NCBI RefSeq assembly: GCF_017874715.1
Contig: NZ_JAGGLR010000006.1
Location: 62,001-126,000, forward strand
Source of the DNA: Streptomyces iranensis
GTDB taxonomy: Bacteria > Actinomycetota > Actinomycetes > Streptomycetales > Streptomycetaceae
DNA: 64,000 nt
Direction of reading: 5' to 3'
Each line of letters begins with the position of its first letter. Position 1 is the stretch's first letter. Of the stretch, positions 42,467 to 51,446 are shown one piece after another. Below the pieces are notes generated by a model. That model saw only the letters and a program-made list of their open reading frames with translations, searched no databases and was not told where the DNA came from. The position numbers were made by a program, and so were the translations under genes.

Positions 42467-43395
42467 CGTGGGTCTCCAGCGGGTGCTTGATAGAGGGGCA
42501 GACGGGGGTCGACGGGCTGGTCCGGCCAGGTGGAGCGGATCCAGGCGTGGTCGGGGTGGTCGCAGATGAGCCAGGCGCGCTCCGCCTCCGGGCCCGCCAT
42601 GACGTTCAGGTAGTACATGTCATGCCCGGGAGCCGCGATGGAGGGGCCGTGCCAGCCGTCGGGGATCAGGACGGTGTCCCCGGAGCGGACCTCGGCGAGC
42701 ACATCGGTGCCGCGGCCGTGGCCGGACGGGGAGACTCGCTGATAGCCGACGCCCTCGTTGCCGTGGGCCTCGGCGATCTCGAAGTAGTAGATCTCCTCCA
42801 GCTCGCTCTCCTCACCGGGGCGGCACTGGTCGTGCTTGTGCGGCGGGTACGAGGACCAGTTGCCGCCCGGGGTGAGCACCTCGACGGCGATCAGCTTGTC
42901 GCATTCGAAACCGCCGGCTGACTTTCCGCCTCCGGCGGGGGCCGCCGCGCCGAAGTTGTTGACCTGGCGCGAGCAGTTGCCGCTGCCGCGCAGCTCGACG
43001 GGGACGGCGGAGGCCGGTCCGTAGCGCGCGGGCAGCCGGCGCTCGCAGCGGGCGCCGGTGAGCGCGAAGCGGCCGCCCGCGCCGCTGGCGATCTGGGCGT
43101 GGGAGTCGCGCGGCAGATAGACGAAGTCGCTCACCCCGCTGAACACGCTCTCCCGGCCGTGCAGTTCGAACGCCTGGCCCTCGGCGATCACGGTGCAGCC
43201 GCCGCTCAGCGGCAGCACGATCCACTCGCTGTCCCCGGTGGCCAGCGAGTGCGAACCGCCGGGCGGCAGATCGAGGACCCGCAGGCTGGAGTAGCCCCAG
43301 CCGGCCCGCTCGGGGTCGATGTCCACGGCGTAGGGGCCGTCGGCCGCCTTGCCGGCCTGCACATGGAAGCCGGGGAACGGATCGGTGGTGGTCAT
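42463..43395 (-). CDS. iolB: 5-deoxy-glucuronate isomerase, IolB
   Basis: Cupin isomerase of 310 residues converting 5-deoxyglucuronate to 2-deoxy-5-keto-gluconate. The C-terminal cupin carries the metal-binding motif PPHKHD (about residues 183-188) and ELEEIYYFE (about 196-204). A two-domain cupin of about 270-310 residues is normal for IolB. The stop overlaps the iolD start. It lies 29 bp downstream of the aldolase gene in the same unit. Confidence 0.95.
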   Translation of the reverse strand: MTTTDPFPGFHVQAGKAADGPYAVDIDPERAGWGYSSLRVLDLPPGGSHSLATGDSEWIVLPLSGGCTVIAEGQAFELHGRESVFSGVSDFVYLPRDSHAQIASGAGGRFALTGARCERRLPARYGPASAVPVELRGSGNCSRQVNNFGAAAPAGGGKSAGGFECDKLIAVEVLTPGGNWSSYPPHKHDQCRPGEESELEEIYYFEIAEAHGNEGVGYQRVSPSGHGRGTDVLAEVRSGDTVLIPDGWHGPSIAAPGHDMYYLNVMAGPEAERAWLICDHPDHAWIRSTWPDQPVDPRLPLYQAPAGDPR

Positions 43396-43424
43396 GGCGT
43401 GAAGTCTCTGCCTTTCTTACAGCG

Positions 43425-44312
43425 TCACAGCAGGCCGACGGCGGTGTCCACGGCGGTCTCGACACTGCCCTCCGCCGGATAGAGCAGGGAGCGGCCGACG
43501 ACCAGCCCCTGCACGGTGGGCAGGCCCAGCGCCTTGCGCCACTTCTCGTACGCCTCCTCCTGGTCCTGCGGAGACTTGCCCACGTCGCCGCCGAGCAACA
43601 CCGCCGGAAGGGTGCTCGTCTCCATCACCGCCGCCATCTCGTCGGCGTCGTCGGTGACCGGCACCTTCAGCCAGGTGTAGGCGGAGGTTCCGGCGAGGCC
43701 GGAGGCGATGGCTATGGACTTGGTGACGGCCTCGGCGGACAGGTCGTTGACGACCTTTCCGCCCGTCCGCCGGGAGATGAACGGCTCGACGAAGACGGGC
43801 AGCCGCCGCTCGGCCATGTCGTCGATGGCGCGGGCCGTGGTGACCATGGTGGTCAGCGAACCGGCGTCCTCGTAGTCGATGCGCAGCAGCAGCTTGCCGG
43901 CGTCGAAGCGGAGGCGCTCGATGTCCTGGGGGCGGTGTCCGGTGAACCGGTCGTCGAGCTCGAACGAGGCCCCGGCGAGACCGCCGCGGTTCATCGAGCC
44001 CATGACGACCTTGCCGTCGAGGGCGCCGAGCAGCAGCAGGTCCTCGAGGATGTCGGCGGTGGCGAGCACCCCGTCGACCCCGGGCCGGGACAGCGCCACG
44101 CACAGCCGCTCCAGCAGTTCGACCCGGTTGGCCATGGCCAGCTTGTGGCCGCCGACGGCGAGGGCGCCGCGCGCCGGATGATCGGCGGCCACGATCATCA
44201 GGCGGCCGCTGTCACCGATGAGGGGGCGGCGGACCCGGCGGGCGGCCGCCTCGGCGATGGCCTCCGGGTGGCGGCTGCGCACCGTCACGAGGTCGGAAAC
44301 GCTGATACTCAA
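43425..44312 (-). CDS. Cgl0158-type (beta/alpha)8 aldolase, probable 2-deoxy-5-keto-gluconate-6-phosphate aldolase
   Basis: A 295-residue TIM-barrel protein of the class-I-aldolase-like Cgl0158 family (MIVAADHPARGALAVGG, VFVEPFI, LLGGDVG). By position it should do the IolJ step, splitting phosphorylated 2-deoxy-5-keto-gluconate to DHAP and malonate semialdehyde. No classical iolJ is present here, so the role is inferred from context. The start is a TTG at 44312 with GAGAGG eight bases upstream. The 229-bp gap before it (44313-44541) holds an inverted repeat and another short hairpin. Confidence 0.85.
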   Translation of the reverse strand: MSISVSDLVTVRSRHPEAIAEAAARRVRRPLIGDSGRLMIVAADHPARGALAVGGHKLAMANRVELLERLCVALSRPGVDGVLATADILEDLLLLGALDGKVVMGSMNRGGLAGASFELDDRFTGHRPQDIERLRFDAGKLLLRIDYEDAGSLTTMVTTARAIDDMAERRLPVFVEPFISRRTGGKVVNDLSAEAVTKSIAIASGLAGTSAYTWLKVPVTDDADEMAAVMETSTLPAVLLGGDVGKSPQDQEEAYEKWRKALGLPTVQGLVVGRSLLYPAEGSVETAVDTAVGLL

Positions 44313-44360
44313 GGGATTTTCCTCTCTTTTCGAGGCTCGGTTCGCCTCCGGGGCGCCTAA

Positions 44361-44425
44361 GTCGCTGTCGACGGTCGACGGGCTCGGTCGCTCGTTCCTC
44401 GCTCCCTGCGCGCGACTCCCTTTCG
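44361..44425. repeat. Inverted repeat in the iolC-aldolase gap
   Basis: gtcgctgtcga and its complement tcgacagcgac bracket about 45 bases of GC-rich sequence, and a small cccagctaccgctggg hairpin follows near 44450. This looks like a non-coding repeated element of the kind often seen between Streptomyces genes. It may trim or attenuate the transcript. Confidence 0.5.
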
Positions 44426-44541
44426 ACAGCGACGCGCCCCTTCGGCTCGCCCCCAGCTACCGCTGGGAGGTACCCCCGGCCGGTCGGACGGAGACACCCG
44501 TAACGATGGGCACCCAGCGGCCTCCCCACTGGGCCCCGGGG

Positions 44542-45489
44542 TCAGCCTCCACCGAGCAGAGCCTCGACCTCCGCTTCCGTGGGCATCGCGGAGGAGCAGG
44601 CGAGGCGGGACGCGACGATGGCGCCCGCCGCGTTGGCGTACCGCATCACGCGCTCCAGGGGCCAGCCCGAGAGCAGCCCGTGGCACAGGGCGCCGCCGAA
44701 CGCGTCGCCCGCGCCGAGCCCGTTGACCACCTCGACCGGGACCGGCGGGACCTCCGCGGTGGTGCCGTCGCGGTGCACGGCGAGCACCCCGCGCGGTCCC
44801 TGTTTGACGACGGCGATCTCCACACCCGCGTCCAGCAGCGCCTGCGCGCACGCCTTGGGCTCGCGCGCACCCGTGGCGATCTCGCACTCGTCCAGGTTGC
44901 CGACGGCGACGGTGGCGTGGCGCAGCGCCTCGGCGTAGAAGGGGCGGGCGGTCTCCGGATCGGCCCAGAACATCGGCCGCCAGTCGAGGTCGAAGACGGT
45001 GGTGCCGCTCTTGGCGCGGGCGGCGAGCGCGGCGAGGGTGCTGGTGCGGCTGGGCTCCTCGCTGAGCCCGGTGCCGGTCATCCAGAAGATCCGGGCGGCG
45101 CGGATGGCGTCGAGGTCCAGCTCATCGGAGTGGATCTCCAGATCGGGCGCCTTGGGACGGCGGTAGAAGTACAGCGGGAAGTCGTCCGGCGGGAAGATCT
45201 CACAGAACGTGATCGGGGTGGGGTACTCCTCGACGGGGGTGACGAAGCGGTCGTCCACCCCGAAGGCCCGCAGCTCCTGGTGGATGTAGTCGCCGAACGG
45301 ATCCGCGCCGGTGCGGCTGATCACCGCGGAGCGGTGGCCGAAGCGGGCCGCGGAGACCGCGACGTTGGTCGCCGAGCCGCCGAGGAACTTTCCGAACGAT
45401 TCAACCTGCGGCAGTGGCACACCGGTCTGGAGTGGATAGAGGTCCACTCCGATGCGGCCCATCGTGATCAGGTCGTGCGGCTCACTCAT
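44542..45489 (-). CDS. iolC: 5-dehydro-2-deoxygluconokinase, IolC
   Basis: PfkB/ribokinase-family sugar kinase of 315 residues that phosphorylates 2-deoxy-5-keto-gluconate. The N-terminal family motif is GGSATNVAVSAARFG; the C-terminal ATP/catalytic motif GAGDAFGG is at about residues 259-266, with the catalytic base Asp262. RVGVDLYP-type N termini (here GRIGVDLYPLQTG) are typical of IolC. The ATG at 45489 has AAGGGG five bases upstream. It is the first gene of the leftward unit and is divergent from the ABC transporter. Confidence 0.95.
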   Translation of the reverse strand: MSEPHDLITMGRIGVDLYPLQTGVPLPQVESFGKFLGGSATNVAVSAARFGHRSAVISRTGADPFGDYIHQELRAFGVDDRFVTPVEEYPTPITFCEIFPPDDFPLYFYRRPKAPDLEIHSDELDLDAIRAARIFWMTGTGLSEEPSRTSTLAALAARAKSGTTVFDLDWRPMFWADPETARPFYAEALRHATVAVGNLDECEIATGAREPKACAQALLDAGVEIAVVKQGPRGVLAVHRDGTTAEVPPVPVEVVNGLGAGDAFGGALCHGLLSGWPLERVMRYANAAGAIVASRLACSSAMPTEAEVEALLGGG

Positions 45490-45580
45490 GCCTGCCCCTT
45501 CGGGAAAGACGCAGCTCAGGGTCTGGACTTCAGAATTCCGGGATCCGCCCCGGCTCTTCAGGTCTAGACGTGCGCCCTAC

Positions 45581-45693
45581 CCACTGTCAAGACTTTGTCC
45601 TTACATACGGACGTAATCATCCGGGCCCACAGGGCACGTTATTACCTCGTTACGTCCAGATGAAATGTTGTCATGACAAAGTCTTGACAGTGG
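45581..45693. promoter_or_regulatory. Divergent iol promoter region with 19-bp inverted repeat
   Basis: The arms ccactgtcaagactttgtc (45581-45599) and gacaaagtcttgacagtgg (45675-45693) are perfect complements 75 bp apart. Each arm contains TTGACA pointing outward. For iolC a -10-like TAGACC follows after 18 bp. The palindrome ttgtcatgacaa adjoins the right arm. A degenerate copy precedes the iolE-like gene. This arrangement fits one regulator repressing both units; that regulator is not in the window. Confidence 0.65.
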
Positions 45694-45771
45694 CCACCCA
45701 CGGGGAGAGGCTCCCGTTCTGCAACGGCCGTGCTGATTCGACGGACCTGGCTTTGAGAGGTGCTGGAACGG

Positions 45772-46782
45772 ATGGACCTCAGACTCAATCGACACCGCAG
45801 AGCGGGCCTCGCCGCACTCGCCACCGCAGCCGCCCTCCTGGCGGCGGCCTGCAGCAGTCAGGGTGGCAAGAAGGCCCAGGAAGCCGACGCCGGCCTCGCG
45901 GCCGGTAAGGCCGACACCCCGCGGATGAGGATCGCGATGATCACTCACGCCGCCCCGGGCGACACCTTCTGGGACACGGTGCGCAAGGGCGCCAAGGCCG
46001 CGGCGGCCAAGGACAACGTCGACCTCGTCTACTCCAGCAACCCCAACGGAGCCGACCAGGCCAACCTGATCCAGAACGCGATCAACCAGAAGGTCGACGG
46101 CATCGCCGTCACCCTCGCCAAGCCCGACGCCATGAAGGGCGCGATAGCCAAGGCGAAGAAGGCCGGGATCCCGGTCGTCGCCTTCAACGCCGGACTCGAC
46201 CAGTGGAAGGACATGGGCCTGCTGGAGTACTTCGGCCAGGACGAGAACATCGCGGGCCAGGCGTTCGGCAAGCACCTCAACGAGATCGGCGCCAAGCACG
46301 ACATCTGTGTGATCCAGGAGCAGGGCCATGTCGCCCTCGAGGCCCGCTGCGCGGGTGTGAAGAAGACCTTCAAGGGCAAGACCGACATCCTCTACGTCAA
46401 CGGAACCGACATGCCGTCGGTCAAGTCGACGATTTCCGCGAAGCTCAAGCAGGATTCGAGCATCGACTATGTCGTCACCCTGGGTGCCCCGTTCGCCCTG
46501 ACCGCCGTGCAGTCCGCGAAGGACGCGGGCGACAAGGCCAAGGTCGCCACCTTCGACCTCAACAAGGACCTGGTCTCGGCCGTGCAGAGCGGCGATGTCC
46601 AGTTCGCCGTCGACCAGCAGCCGTACCTCCAGGGCTATCTGTCCATCGACTCCCTGTGGCTCTACAAGAACAACGGCAACTTCAGCGGCGGCGGCGAGCA
46701 GCCCGTGCTGACCGGGCCCGCGTTCGTCACCAAGGACAACGTGGACACCATCGCTACGTTCGCCCAGAAGGGAACGCGGTGA
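45772..46782 (+). CDS. Sugar (inositol) ABC transporter substrate-binding lipoprotein
   Basis: Type I periplasmic-binding protein of the ribose/inositol receptor class, 336 residues. A signal peptide with a lipobox-like LAAACSS near residue 27 predicts a membrane-anchored lipoprotein. The mature part has typical receptor segments (IAMITHAAPGDTFWDTVRKG, INQKVDGIAVTLAKP, AGIPVVAFNAG). The ATG at 45772 is preferred to a GTG at 45760, which sits too close to GAGAGG. It begins the rightward operon divergent from iolC, so inositol is the likely ligand, but the sequence alone does not prove this. Confidence 0.9.
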   Translation: MDLRLNRHRRAGLAALATAAALLAAACSSQGGKKAQEADAGLAAGKADTPRMRIAMITHAAPGDTFWDTVRKGAKAAAAKDNVDLVYSSNPNGADQANLIQNAINQKVDGIAVTLAKPDAMKGAIAKAKKAGIPVVAFNAGLDQWKDMGLLEYFGQDENIAGQAFGKHLNEIGAKHDICVIQEQGHVALEARCAGVKKTFKGKTDILYVNGTDMPSVKSTISAKLKQDSSIDYVVTLGAPFALTAVQSAKDAGDKAKVATFDLNKDLVSAVQSGDVQFAVDQQPYLQGYLSIDSLWLYKNNGNFSGGGEQPVLTGPAFVTKDNVDTIATFAQKGTR

Positions 46783-46789
46783 GCCGGTC

Positions 46790-47860
46790 ATGACCCATAC
46801 CGCCACCCCGGCGGCCGCGACCCCGCCCGCCTCCCCCGCGGTCCCGCCCAAGAGCCGCACCGCCGAGCGCTCGCTGGCCCGGCGGGCGCTGGCCCGGCCC
46901 GAGATCGGGGCGCTGGTCGCGGCCGTCGGCGTCTACCTCTTCTTCTTCGCCGTGGCCCCCACCTTCCGGCAGGCCGACTCCTTCGCCACCGTTCTCTACC
47001 AGGCGTCCACCATGGGCATCATGGCGCTGGCCGTCTCCCTGCTGATGATCGGCGGCGAGTTCGACCTGTCGGCCGGTGTCGCCGTCACCTCCTCGGCGCT
47101 GGCCGCGAGCATGCTCAGCTTCCAGCTCACCGCCAATGTCTGGGTGGGTGTGCTCGTCGCCCTGCTGGTCTCGCTCACCGTGGGGCTGATCAACGGGCTG
47201 CTGCTGATCAAGACCGGGCTGCCCAGCTTCCTGGTCAGCCTCGCCAGCTTCCTGATGCTGCAGGGCGCCAACCTGGCCATCACCAAGCTGCTGACCGGCA
47301 ATGTCGCCACCGACACCATCAGCGACATGGACGGCTTCGACCAGGCCAAGTCGCTCTTCGCCTCCGAGGTCGACGTCTTCGGCGTCGATGTGAAGATCAC
47401 CGTGCTGTGGTGGCTGATCTTCGCCGCCATCGCCACCTGGGTGCTGCTGCGCACCAAGTTCGGCAACTGGATCTTCGCGGCCGGTGGCTCGAAGGAGAGC
47501 GCACGGGCCGTGGGCGTCCCGGTGAACCTCACCAAGATCGCCCTCTTTATGACGGTGGGCTTCGCGGCCTGGTTCGTGGGCATGCATCTGCTCTTCGAGT
47601 ACAACACCGTGCAGGCCGGCGAGGGCGTGGGCAACGAGTTCTACTACATCATCGCGGCCGTGATCGGCGGCTGCCTGCTCACCGGCGGCTATGGCTCCGC
47701 GATCGGCGCGGTCCTCGGCGCCTTCATCTTCGGCATGGTCAACCAGGGCATCGTCTACGCCAACTGGAACCCCGACTGGTTCAAGTTCTTCGTCGGCGTG
47801 ATGCTGCTGCTCGCGACCCTCGTCAATCTGTGGGTGCGCCGTCAGGCCGCCAGGAGGTGA
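46790..47860 (+). CDS. Sugar (inositol) ABC transporter permease
   Basis: CUT2/RbsC-type permease of 356 residues with about nine to ten transmembrane helices. Family features include MALAVSLLMIGGEFDLSAG near the second helix and AAGGSKESARAVGVPV in the cytoplasmic coupling loop that contacts the ATPase. It follows the binding-protein gene by seven bases and precedes the ATPase gene, so the three make one importer. Confidence 0.94.
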   Translation: MTHTATPAAATPPASPAVPPKSRTAERSLARRALARPEIGALVAAVGVYLFFFAVAPTFRQADSFATVLYQASTMGIMALAVSLLMIGGEFDLSAGVAVTSSALAASMLSFQLTANVWVGVLVALLVSLTVGLINGLLLIKTGLPSFLVSLASFLMLQGANLAITKLLTGNVATDTISDMDGFDQAKSLFASEVDVFGVDVKITVLWWLIFAAIATWVLLRTKFGNWIFAAGGSKESARAVGVPVNLTKIALFMTVGFAAWFVGMHLLFEYNTVQAGEGVGNEFYYIIAAVIGGCLLTGGYGSAIGAVLGAFIFGMVNQGIVYANWNPDWFKFFVGVMLLLATLVNLWVRRQAARR

Positions 47861-47865
47861 TCGGA

Positions 47866-48741
47866 ATGGCAACGAACGTCACCAAGGACAGCGCCGCACA
47901 GGCTTCCGCACCGGACGAGGAGCCGGTGATCCGGCTGCGGGACGTGGGCAAGCTCTACGGGAACATCCGCGCCCTGGAGGGCATCGACCTGGCCGTCCGG
48001 CCGGGCCGGGTGACCTGTGTGCTCGGCGACAACGGCGCCGGCAAGTCCACCCTGATCAAGATCATCTCGGGGCTGCACCAGCATGACGAGGGCGAATACC
48101 TCGTGGACGGCGAGCCGGTGCGGCTGAACACCCCGCGCGACGCCCTGAAACTGGGCATCGCCACCGTCTACCAGGACCTCGCCACCGTGCCGCTGATGCC
48201 GGTATGGCGGAACTTCTTCCTCGGCTCCGAGCTGACCCGCGGCCCCTGGCCGGTGCGGCGGCTGGACATCCAGCGGATGAAGCAGATCACCGGCGAGGAG
48301 CTGTCCGCCATGGGCATCCACCTCGACAACCTGGAGCAGCCCATCGGCACCCTCTCCGGCGGTCAGCGGCAGTCCGTGGCCATCGCCCGAGCGGTCCACT
48401 TCGGCGCCCGGGTGCTGATCCTGGACGAGCCCACCGCGGCGCTCGGCGTCAAGCAGTCCGGTGTGGTGCTCAAGTACATCGCGGCGGCGCGCGAGCGCGG
48501 GCTCGGCGTCATCTTCATCACCCACAACCCGCACCACGCCTATATGGTCGGCGACCACTTCGCGGTGCTCCGGCTCGGCGCCCTGGAGCTGAACGCGGCG
48601 CGCGAGGACGTCAGCCTCGAAGAGCTCACCAACCATATGGCCGGCGGTGCCGAACTGGCCGCGCTCAAGCATGAGCTGGCCCAGGTCCGCGGGGTCGATG
48701 TGGACGAGCTGCCGGAGGAGGTGGCCGCCCCTTCCTCCTGA
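47866..48741 (+). CDS. Sugar (inositol) ABC transporter ATP-binding protein, single domain
   Basis: ABC ATPase of 291 residues with Walker A GDNGAGKST, signature LSGGQRQS and Walker B LILDEPTAALG, followed by an HNPHHAY switch region. Only one nucleotide-binding domain is present, whereas most CUT2 importers use a fused double ATPase; a homodimer is expected. The ATG at 47866 has GGAGG nine bases upstream, just inside the five-base gap after the permease. Confidence 0.93.
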   Translation: MATNVTKDSAAQASAPDEEPVIRLRDVGKLYGNIRALEGIDLAVRPGRVTCVLGDNGAGKSTLIKIISGLHQHDEGEYLVDGEPVRLNTPRDALKLGIATVYQDLATVPLMPVWRNFFLGSELTRGPWPVRRLDIQRMKQITGEELSAMGIHLDNLEQPIGTLSGGQRQSVAIARAVHFGARVLILDEPTAALGVKQSGVVLKYIAAARERGLGVIFITHNPHHAYMVGDHFAVLRLGALELNAAREDVSLEELTNHMAGGAELAALKHELAQVRGVDVDELPEEVAAPSS

Positions 48742-48805
48742 CGGACGCCACCTGACGGACGCCATTCTTCCGACGCCTTTCCCTGACAAGACGTCCGAAT
48801 GTCCT

Positions 48806-48824
48806 GACGAAGCCTTGACGGACG
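48806..48824 (+). promoter_or_regulatory. Second copy of the iol operator-like element
   Basis: gacgaagccttgacggacg matches the 19-bp arm at the divergent iol promoter at about 15 of 19 positions and contains TTGACG. It lies 73 bp before the iolE-like gene in a 155-bp gap that also holds a direct repeat of cctgacggacgcca around 48740-48768. Confidence 0.5.
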
Positions 48825-48896
48825 CCCGCCCGGCCGGTGAAGCTGCCCAAAACAGCACGACGCGGGCACCCCAGCACACCGAGGAGACCCTCTGCC

Positions 48897-49817
48897 ATGA
48901 CTGCCGACGCCTCCCCCGTACCCGCCCTGGACCGCATCCGGGTCGGCTCGGCCCCCGACTCCTGGGGGGTGTGGTTCCCCGACGACGATCAGCAGGTCCC
49001 CTGGCAGCGCTTCCTCGACGAGGTCACCGAGGCCGGTTACGAGTGGATCGAGCTGGGTCCCTACGGCTATCTGCCCACGGACCCGGCCCGGCTCACCGAG
49101 GAGACCGGCCGGCGCGGTCTCACGGTCTCCGCGGGCACCGTCTTCACCTCGCTGCACCGCGGCCCCGAGGTCTGGGACGCCACCTGGGAGCACGTCTCCC
49201 AGGTGGCCGAGCTGACCCGGGCGATGAACGCCAAGCACCTCGTGGTCATCCCCTCCTTCTGGCGGGACGACAAGACCGCCGAGCTGATCGAGCCCCCGAC
49301 GCTCAGCGCGGAGCAGTGGCGCCATCTGTCCACCGGGATGGAGCGGCTCGGCCGTGAGGTGCGGGAGCGCTTCGGGCTGGACATCGTCGTCCACCCGCAT
49401 GCCGACACCCATATCGACACCGAGGAGAACGTGGCCCGCTTCCTGGACGCCACCGACGCAGACCTGGTCAACCTCTGCCTGGACACCGGCCACTACGCCT
49501 ACTGCGGCGGCGACAGCGTCAAGCTGATCGAGACCTACGGCGAGCGCATCGGCTATCTCCACCTCAAGCAGGTCGACCCGGAGATCCTCGCCGATGTGGT
49601 CAAGAACCAGGTGCCGTTCGGCCCCGCCGTCCAGCGCGGTGTGATGTGCGAACCGCCCCACGGCATTCCGGAGCTGGGCCCCGTCCTGACCGCGGCCCAG
49701 AACCTGGATGTGGATCTGTTCGCCATCGTCGAGCAGGACATGTACCCCTGCCCGCCCGGCCGGCCCTTCCCCATCGCCGAGCGCACCCGGCGCTTCCTGC
49801 GCTCCTGCGGCGCCTGA
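48897..49817 (+). CDS. iolE: Sugar phosphate isomerase/epimerase family protein, IolE-like inosose dehydratase
   Basis: TIM-barrel protein of the AP-endonuclease-2/xylose-isomerase-like family, 306 residues. The N terminus [14 protein letters not shown] and segment [13 protein letters not shown] resemble IolE (2-keto-myo-inositol dehydratase). Metal-site candidates lie in [25 protein letters not shown] and HLKQVD. The ATG at 48897 has GAGGAGA upstream. It supplies the dehydratase step missing from the leftward unit, which supports the assignment. Inosose isomerase is an alternative within the family. Confidence 0.87.
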   Translation: MTADASPVPALDRIRVGSAPDSWGVWFPDDDQQVPWQRFLDEVTEAGYEWIELGPYGYLPTDPARLTEETGRRGLTVSAGTVFTSLHRGPEVWDATWEHVSQVAELTRAMNAKHLVVIPSFWRDDKTAELIEPPTLSAEQWRHLSTGMERLGREVRERFGLDIVVHPHADTHIDTEENVARFLDATDADLVNLCLDTGHYAYCGGDSVKLIETYGERIGYLHLKQVDPEILADVVKNQVPFGPAVQRGVMCEPPHGIPELGPVLTAAQNLDVDLFAIVEQDMYPCPPGRPFPIAERTRRFLRSCGA

Positions 49818-49829
49818 CCCGTCCCTTTT

Positions 49830-49880
49830 CGCCCCACGGGCCTTCGCCCACCCGGGCCTTCGCCCCACGGGCCTTCGAAC
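49830..49880. repeat. Three tandem ccacgggccttcg units
   Basis: Three 15-16 bp units containing gggccttcg lie in the 98-bp gap between the iolE-like and dehydrogenase genes, just before an AG-rich ribosome binding region. Confidence 0.7.
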
Positions 49881-49915
49881 CGTCCAGAGAGCAGAGAGAG
49901 AAGAGAGAGCAGTCT

Positions 49916-50935
49916 ATGACCCAGCAGGGAACGCTCGGGGTCGCCGTCATCGGGACCGGCAAGATGGGCGCCGACCATGTCCGCCGCGTCAACGACGTGA
50001 TCAGCGGCGCCCGGGTGGCCGCCGTGGTCGACATCGACGAGGCGCGGGCCAAGGCGGTCGCCGACACCGCCGACGGCTGTCAGGCGTTCACCGACCCGGC
50101 CGCCGCGATGGCCGCGCCCGGCGTGGACGCGGTGCTGATCGCCTCGCCGGGGCCCGCGCACGAGGCCGCGCTGCTCAGCGCGTTCGAGCGCGATCTGCCG
50201 GTGCTGTGCGAGAAGCCGCTCACCCCGGACTCCGCGTCCGCGCTGCGGGTGCTGGAGGCCGAGCAGCGGCTGGGCCACCGCCGGGTGCAGGTGGGCTTCA
50301 TGCGCCGCTACGACACCGAGTTCATGAAGCTCAAGGCGCTGCTGGCCGGGGGTGAGCTGGGCCGCCCGCTGCTGCTGCACTGCCGCCACCGCAATGCCTC
50401 GGTGCACTCGTACTTCACCAACGAGATGATGATCACCGACTCGGTGGTGCATGAGATGGACCAGTCGCGCTGGCTGCTGGAGCAGGAGATCGCCGCGGTC
50501 ACCGTGCTCAAGCCGACACCCAGCTCGCTGTCGCCCGAGCCGCTCAGCGACCCCCAGCTGGTGGTCTTCGAGACCACCGGCGGAGCGATCGTCAATGTGG
50601 AGATCTTCGCCACCTGCGGCTTCGGCTACCAGGTGCAGGCGGAGGCGGTGTGCGAGCGGGGCACCGCCCGCGTCGGCGACGCCCACGGGATGCTGGTCAA
50701 CCGGCCCGGCACCTGGGGCGGGGAGATCGCCCCCGACTTCGTGGCCCGCTTCGAAGAGGCGTACGACCGCGAGGTGCAGAGCTGGGTCAACGCCACCCGG
50801 CGCGGGGAGATCGAGGGCCCCAGCGCCTGGGACGGCTATGCCGCGACCGCCGTCAGTGAGGCGGGGGTCCGGGCCCAGGCCACGGGCCGGCGCACGGCCG
50901 TCGAGATGATCGAGCGCCCCGCCTTCTACAGCTGA
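49916..50935 (+). CDS. iolG: Inositol 2-dehydrogenase, Gfo/Idh/MocA family
   Basis: NAD-dependent dehydrogenase of 339 residues that oxidises myo-inositol to 2-keto-inositol, the first catabolic step. The Rossmann fold has GTGKMG (residues 13-18). The catalytic lysine is K100 in CEKPL; D175 and H179 lie in the typical DSVVHEMD segment. Length and order match inositol dehydrogenases; other sugar oxidoreductases of this family are possible, but the locus argues for inositol. The ATG at 49916 follows an AGAGAG-rich leader. A terminator follows the gene. Confidence 0.92.
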   Translation: MTQQGTLGVAVIGTGKMGADHVRRVNDVISGARVAAVVDIDEARAKAVADTADGCQAFTDPAAAMAAPGVDAVLIASPGPAHEAALLSAFERDLPVLCEKPLTPDSASALRVLEAEQRLGHRRVQVGFMRRYDTEFMKLKALLAGGELGRPLLLHCRHRNASVHSYFTNEMMITDSVVHEMDQSRWLLEQEIAAVTVLKPTPSSLSPEPLSDPQLVVFETTGGAIVNVEIFATCGFGYQVQAEAVCERGTARVGDAHGMLVNRPGTWGGEIAPDFVARFEEAYDREVQSWVNATRRGEIEGPSAWDGYAATAVSEAGVRAQATGRRTAVEMIERPAFYS

Positions 50936-50958
50936 CATCCCGTCTCCAGCTGACACCC

Positions 50959-50992
50959 AGCGGGCCGGCCGTGACCTTGCGGCCGGCCCGCT
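50959..50992 (+). terminator. Hairpin terminator of the rightward iol operon
   Basis: A perfect 13-bp stem, agcgggccggccg and its complement, with an 8-base loop begins 24 bp after the dehydrogenase stop. Confidence 0.85.
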
Positions 50993-51210
50993 GTGGTCAT
51001 GGCGTCCGAGTCCCGTCCGGTGCGTCACTCGTGCGTCACAGCGGTCACATCTCCACACGCCTCCGTCACAGGTGTTCAACAGCCCCGAGCCGCCCTTCAC
51101 TCAGCGTCGTTGACCGGGCACAGGCTGATGCAATGTGAGCAGGCGCGCCGTGGCTCCCCCGACGGCCCCACCGGGCCGTGACCGCGACGCCCTGCGGAAG
51201 GGCATAAGAG

Positions 51211-51420
51211 ATGACCGACCGGAGGCTGTGGTCGTACAAGGAGATCGCCGCGCATATCGGTGTGCAGACCGACACCGTACGGTCCTATCGCAAGCACGGT
51301 CTGCTGCCGCCCCCCGATCATGTGGAGGGCGGCAAGCCGTATTGGTACGCGGATACGATCCGCTCCTGGGTGGTCCGCAGACCCGGCAACCGCCGCGCCC
51401 GGCGTGATGGCAAGGACTAG
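51211..51420 (+). CDS. Small helix-turn-helix protein (MerR/excisionase-like)
   Basis: A 69-residue protein consisting of one winged-helix DNA-binding domain: YKEIAAHIGVQTDTVRSYRK is the helix-turn-helix, followed by a Pro/Gly wing (HGLLPPPDHVEGGKPYWY) and a basic tail. It lacks any effector or dimerisation domain. GGAAGGG precedes the ATG. There are no integrase or phage genes beside it, so it is probably a stand-alone regulator. The 275-bp gap before it holds the terminator and little else recognisable. Confidence 0.8.
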   Translation: MTDRRLWSYKEIAAHIGVQTDTVRSYRKHGLLPPPDHVEGGKPYWYADTIRSWVVRRPGNRRARRDGKD

Positions 51421-51446
51421 CGGTGCGGCCACACCCGCGTGAACCG

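Noticed and set aside
44313..44541. Small coding gene between iolC and the aldolase gene
   Set aside because: The frames there are short, Arg/Pro-rich and without a ribosome binding site; inverted repeats explain the segment better.
45601..46860. Minus-strand open frame over the divergent iol promoter and binding-protein gene
   Set aside because: It is antisense to a clear lipoprotein gene and runs through the promoter region; its sequence is low-complexity and lacks a domain.
51211..51420. Excisionase of an integrated element
   Set aside because: The fold is compatible, but no integrase, replication gene, tRNA or attachment repeat is nearby.
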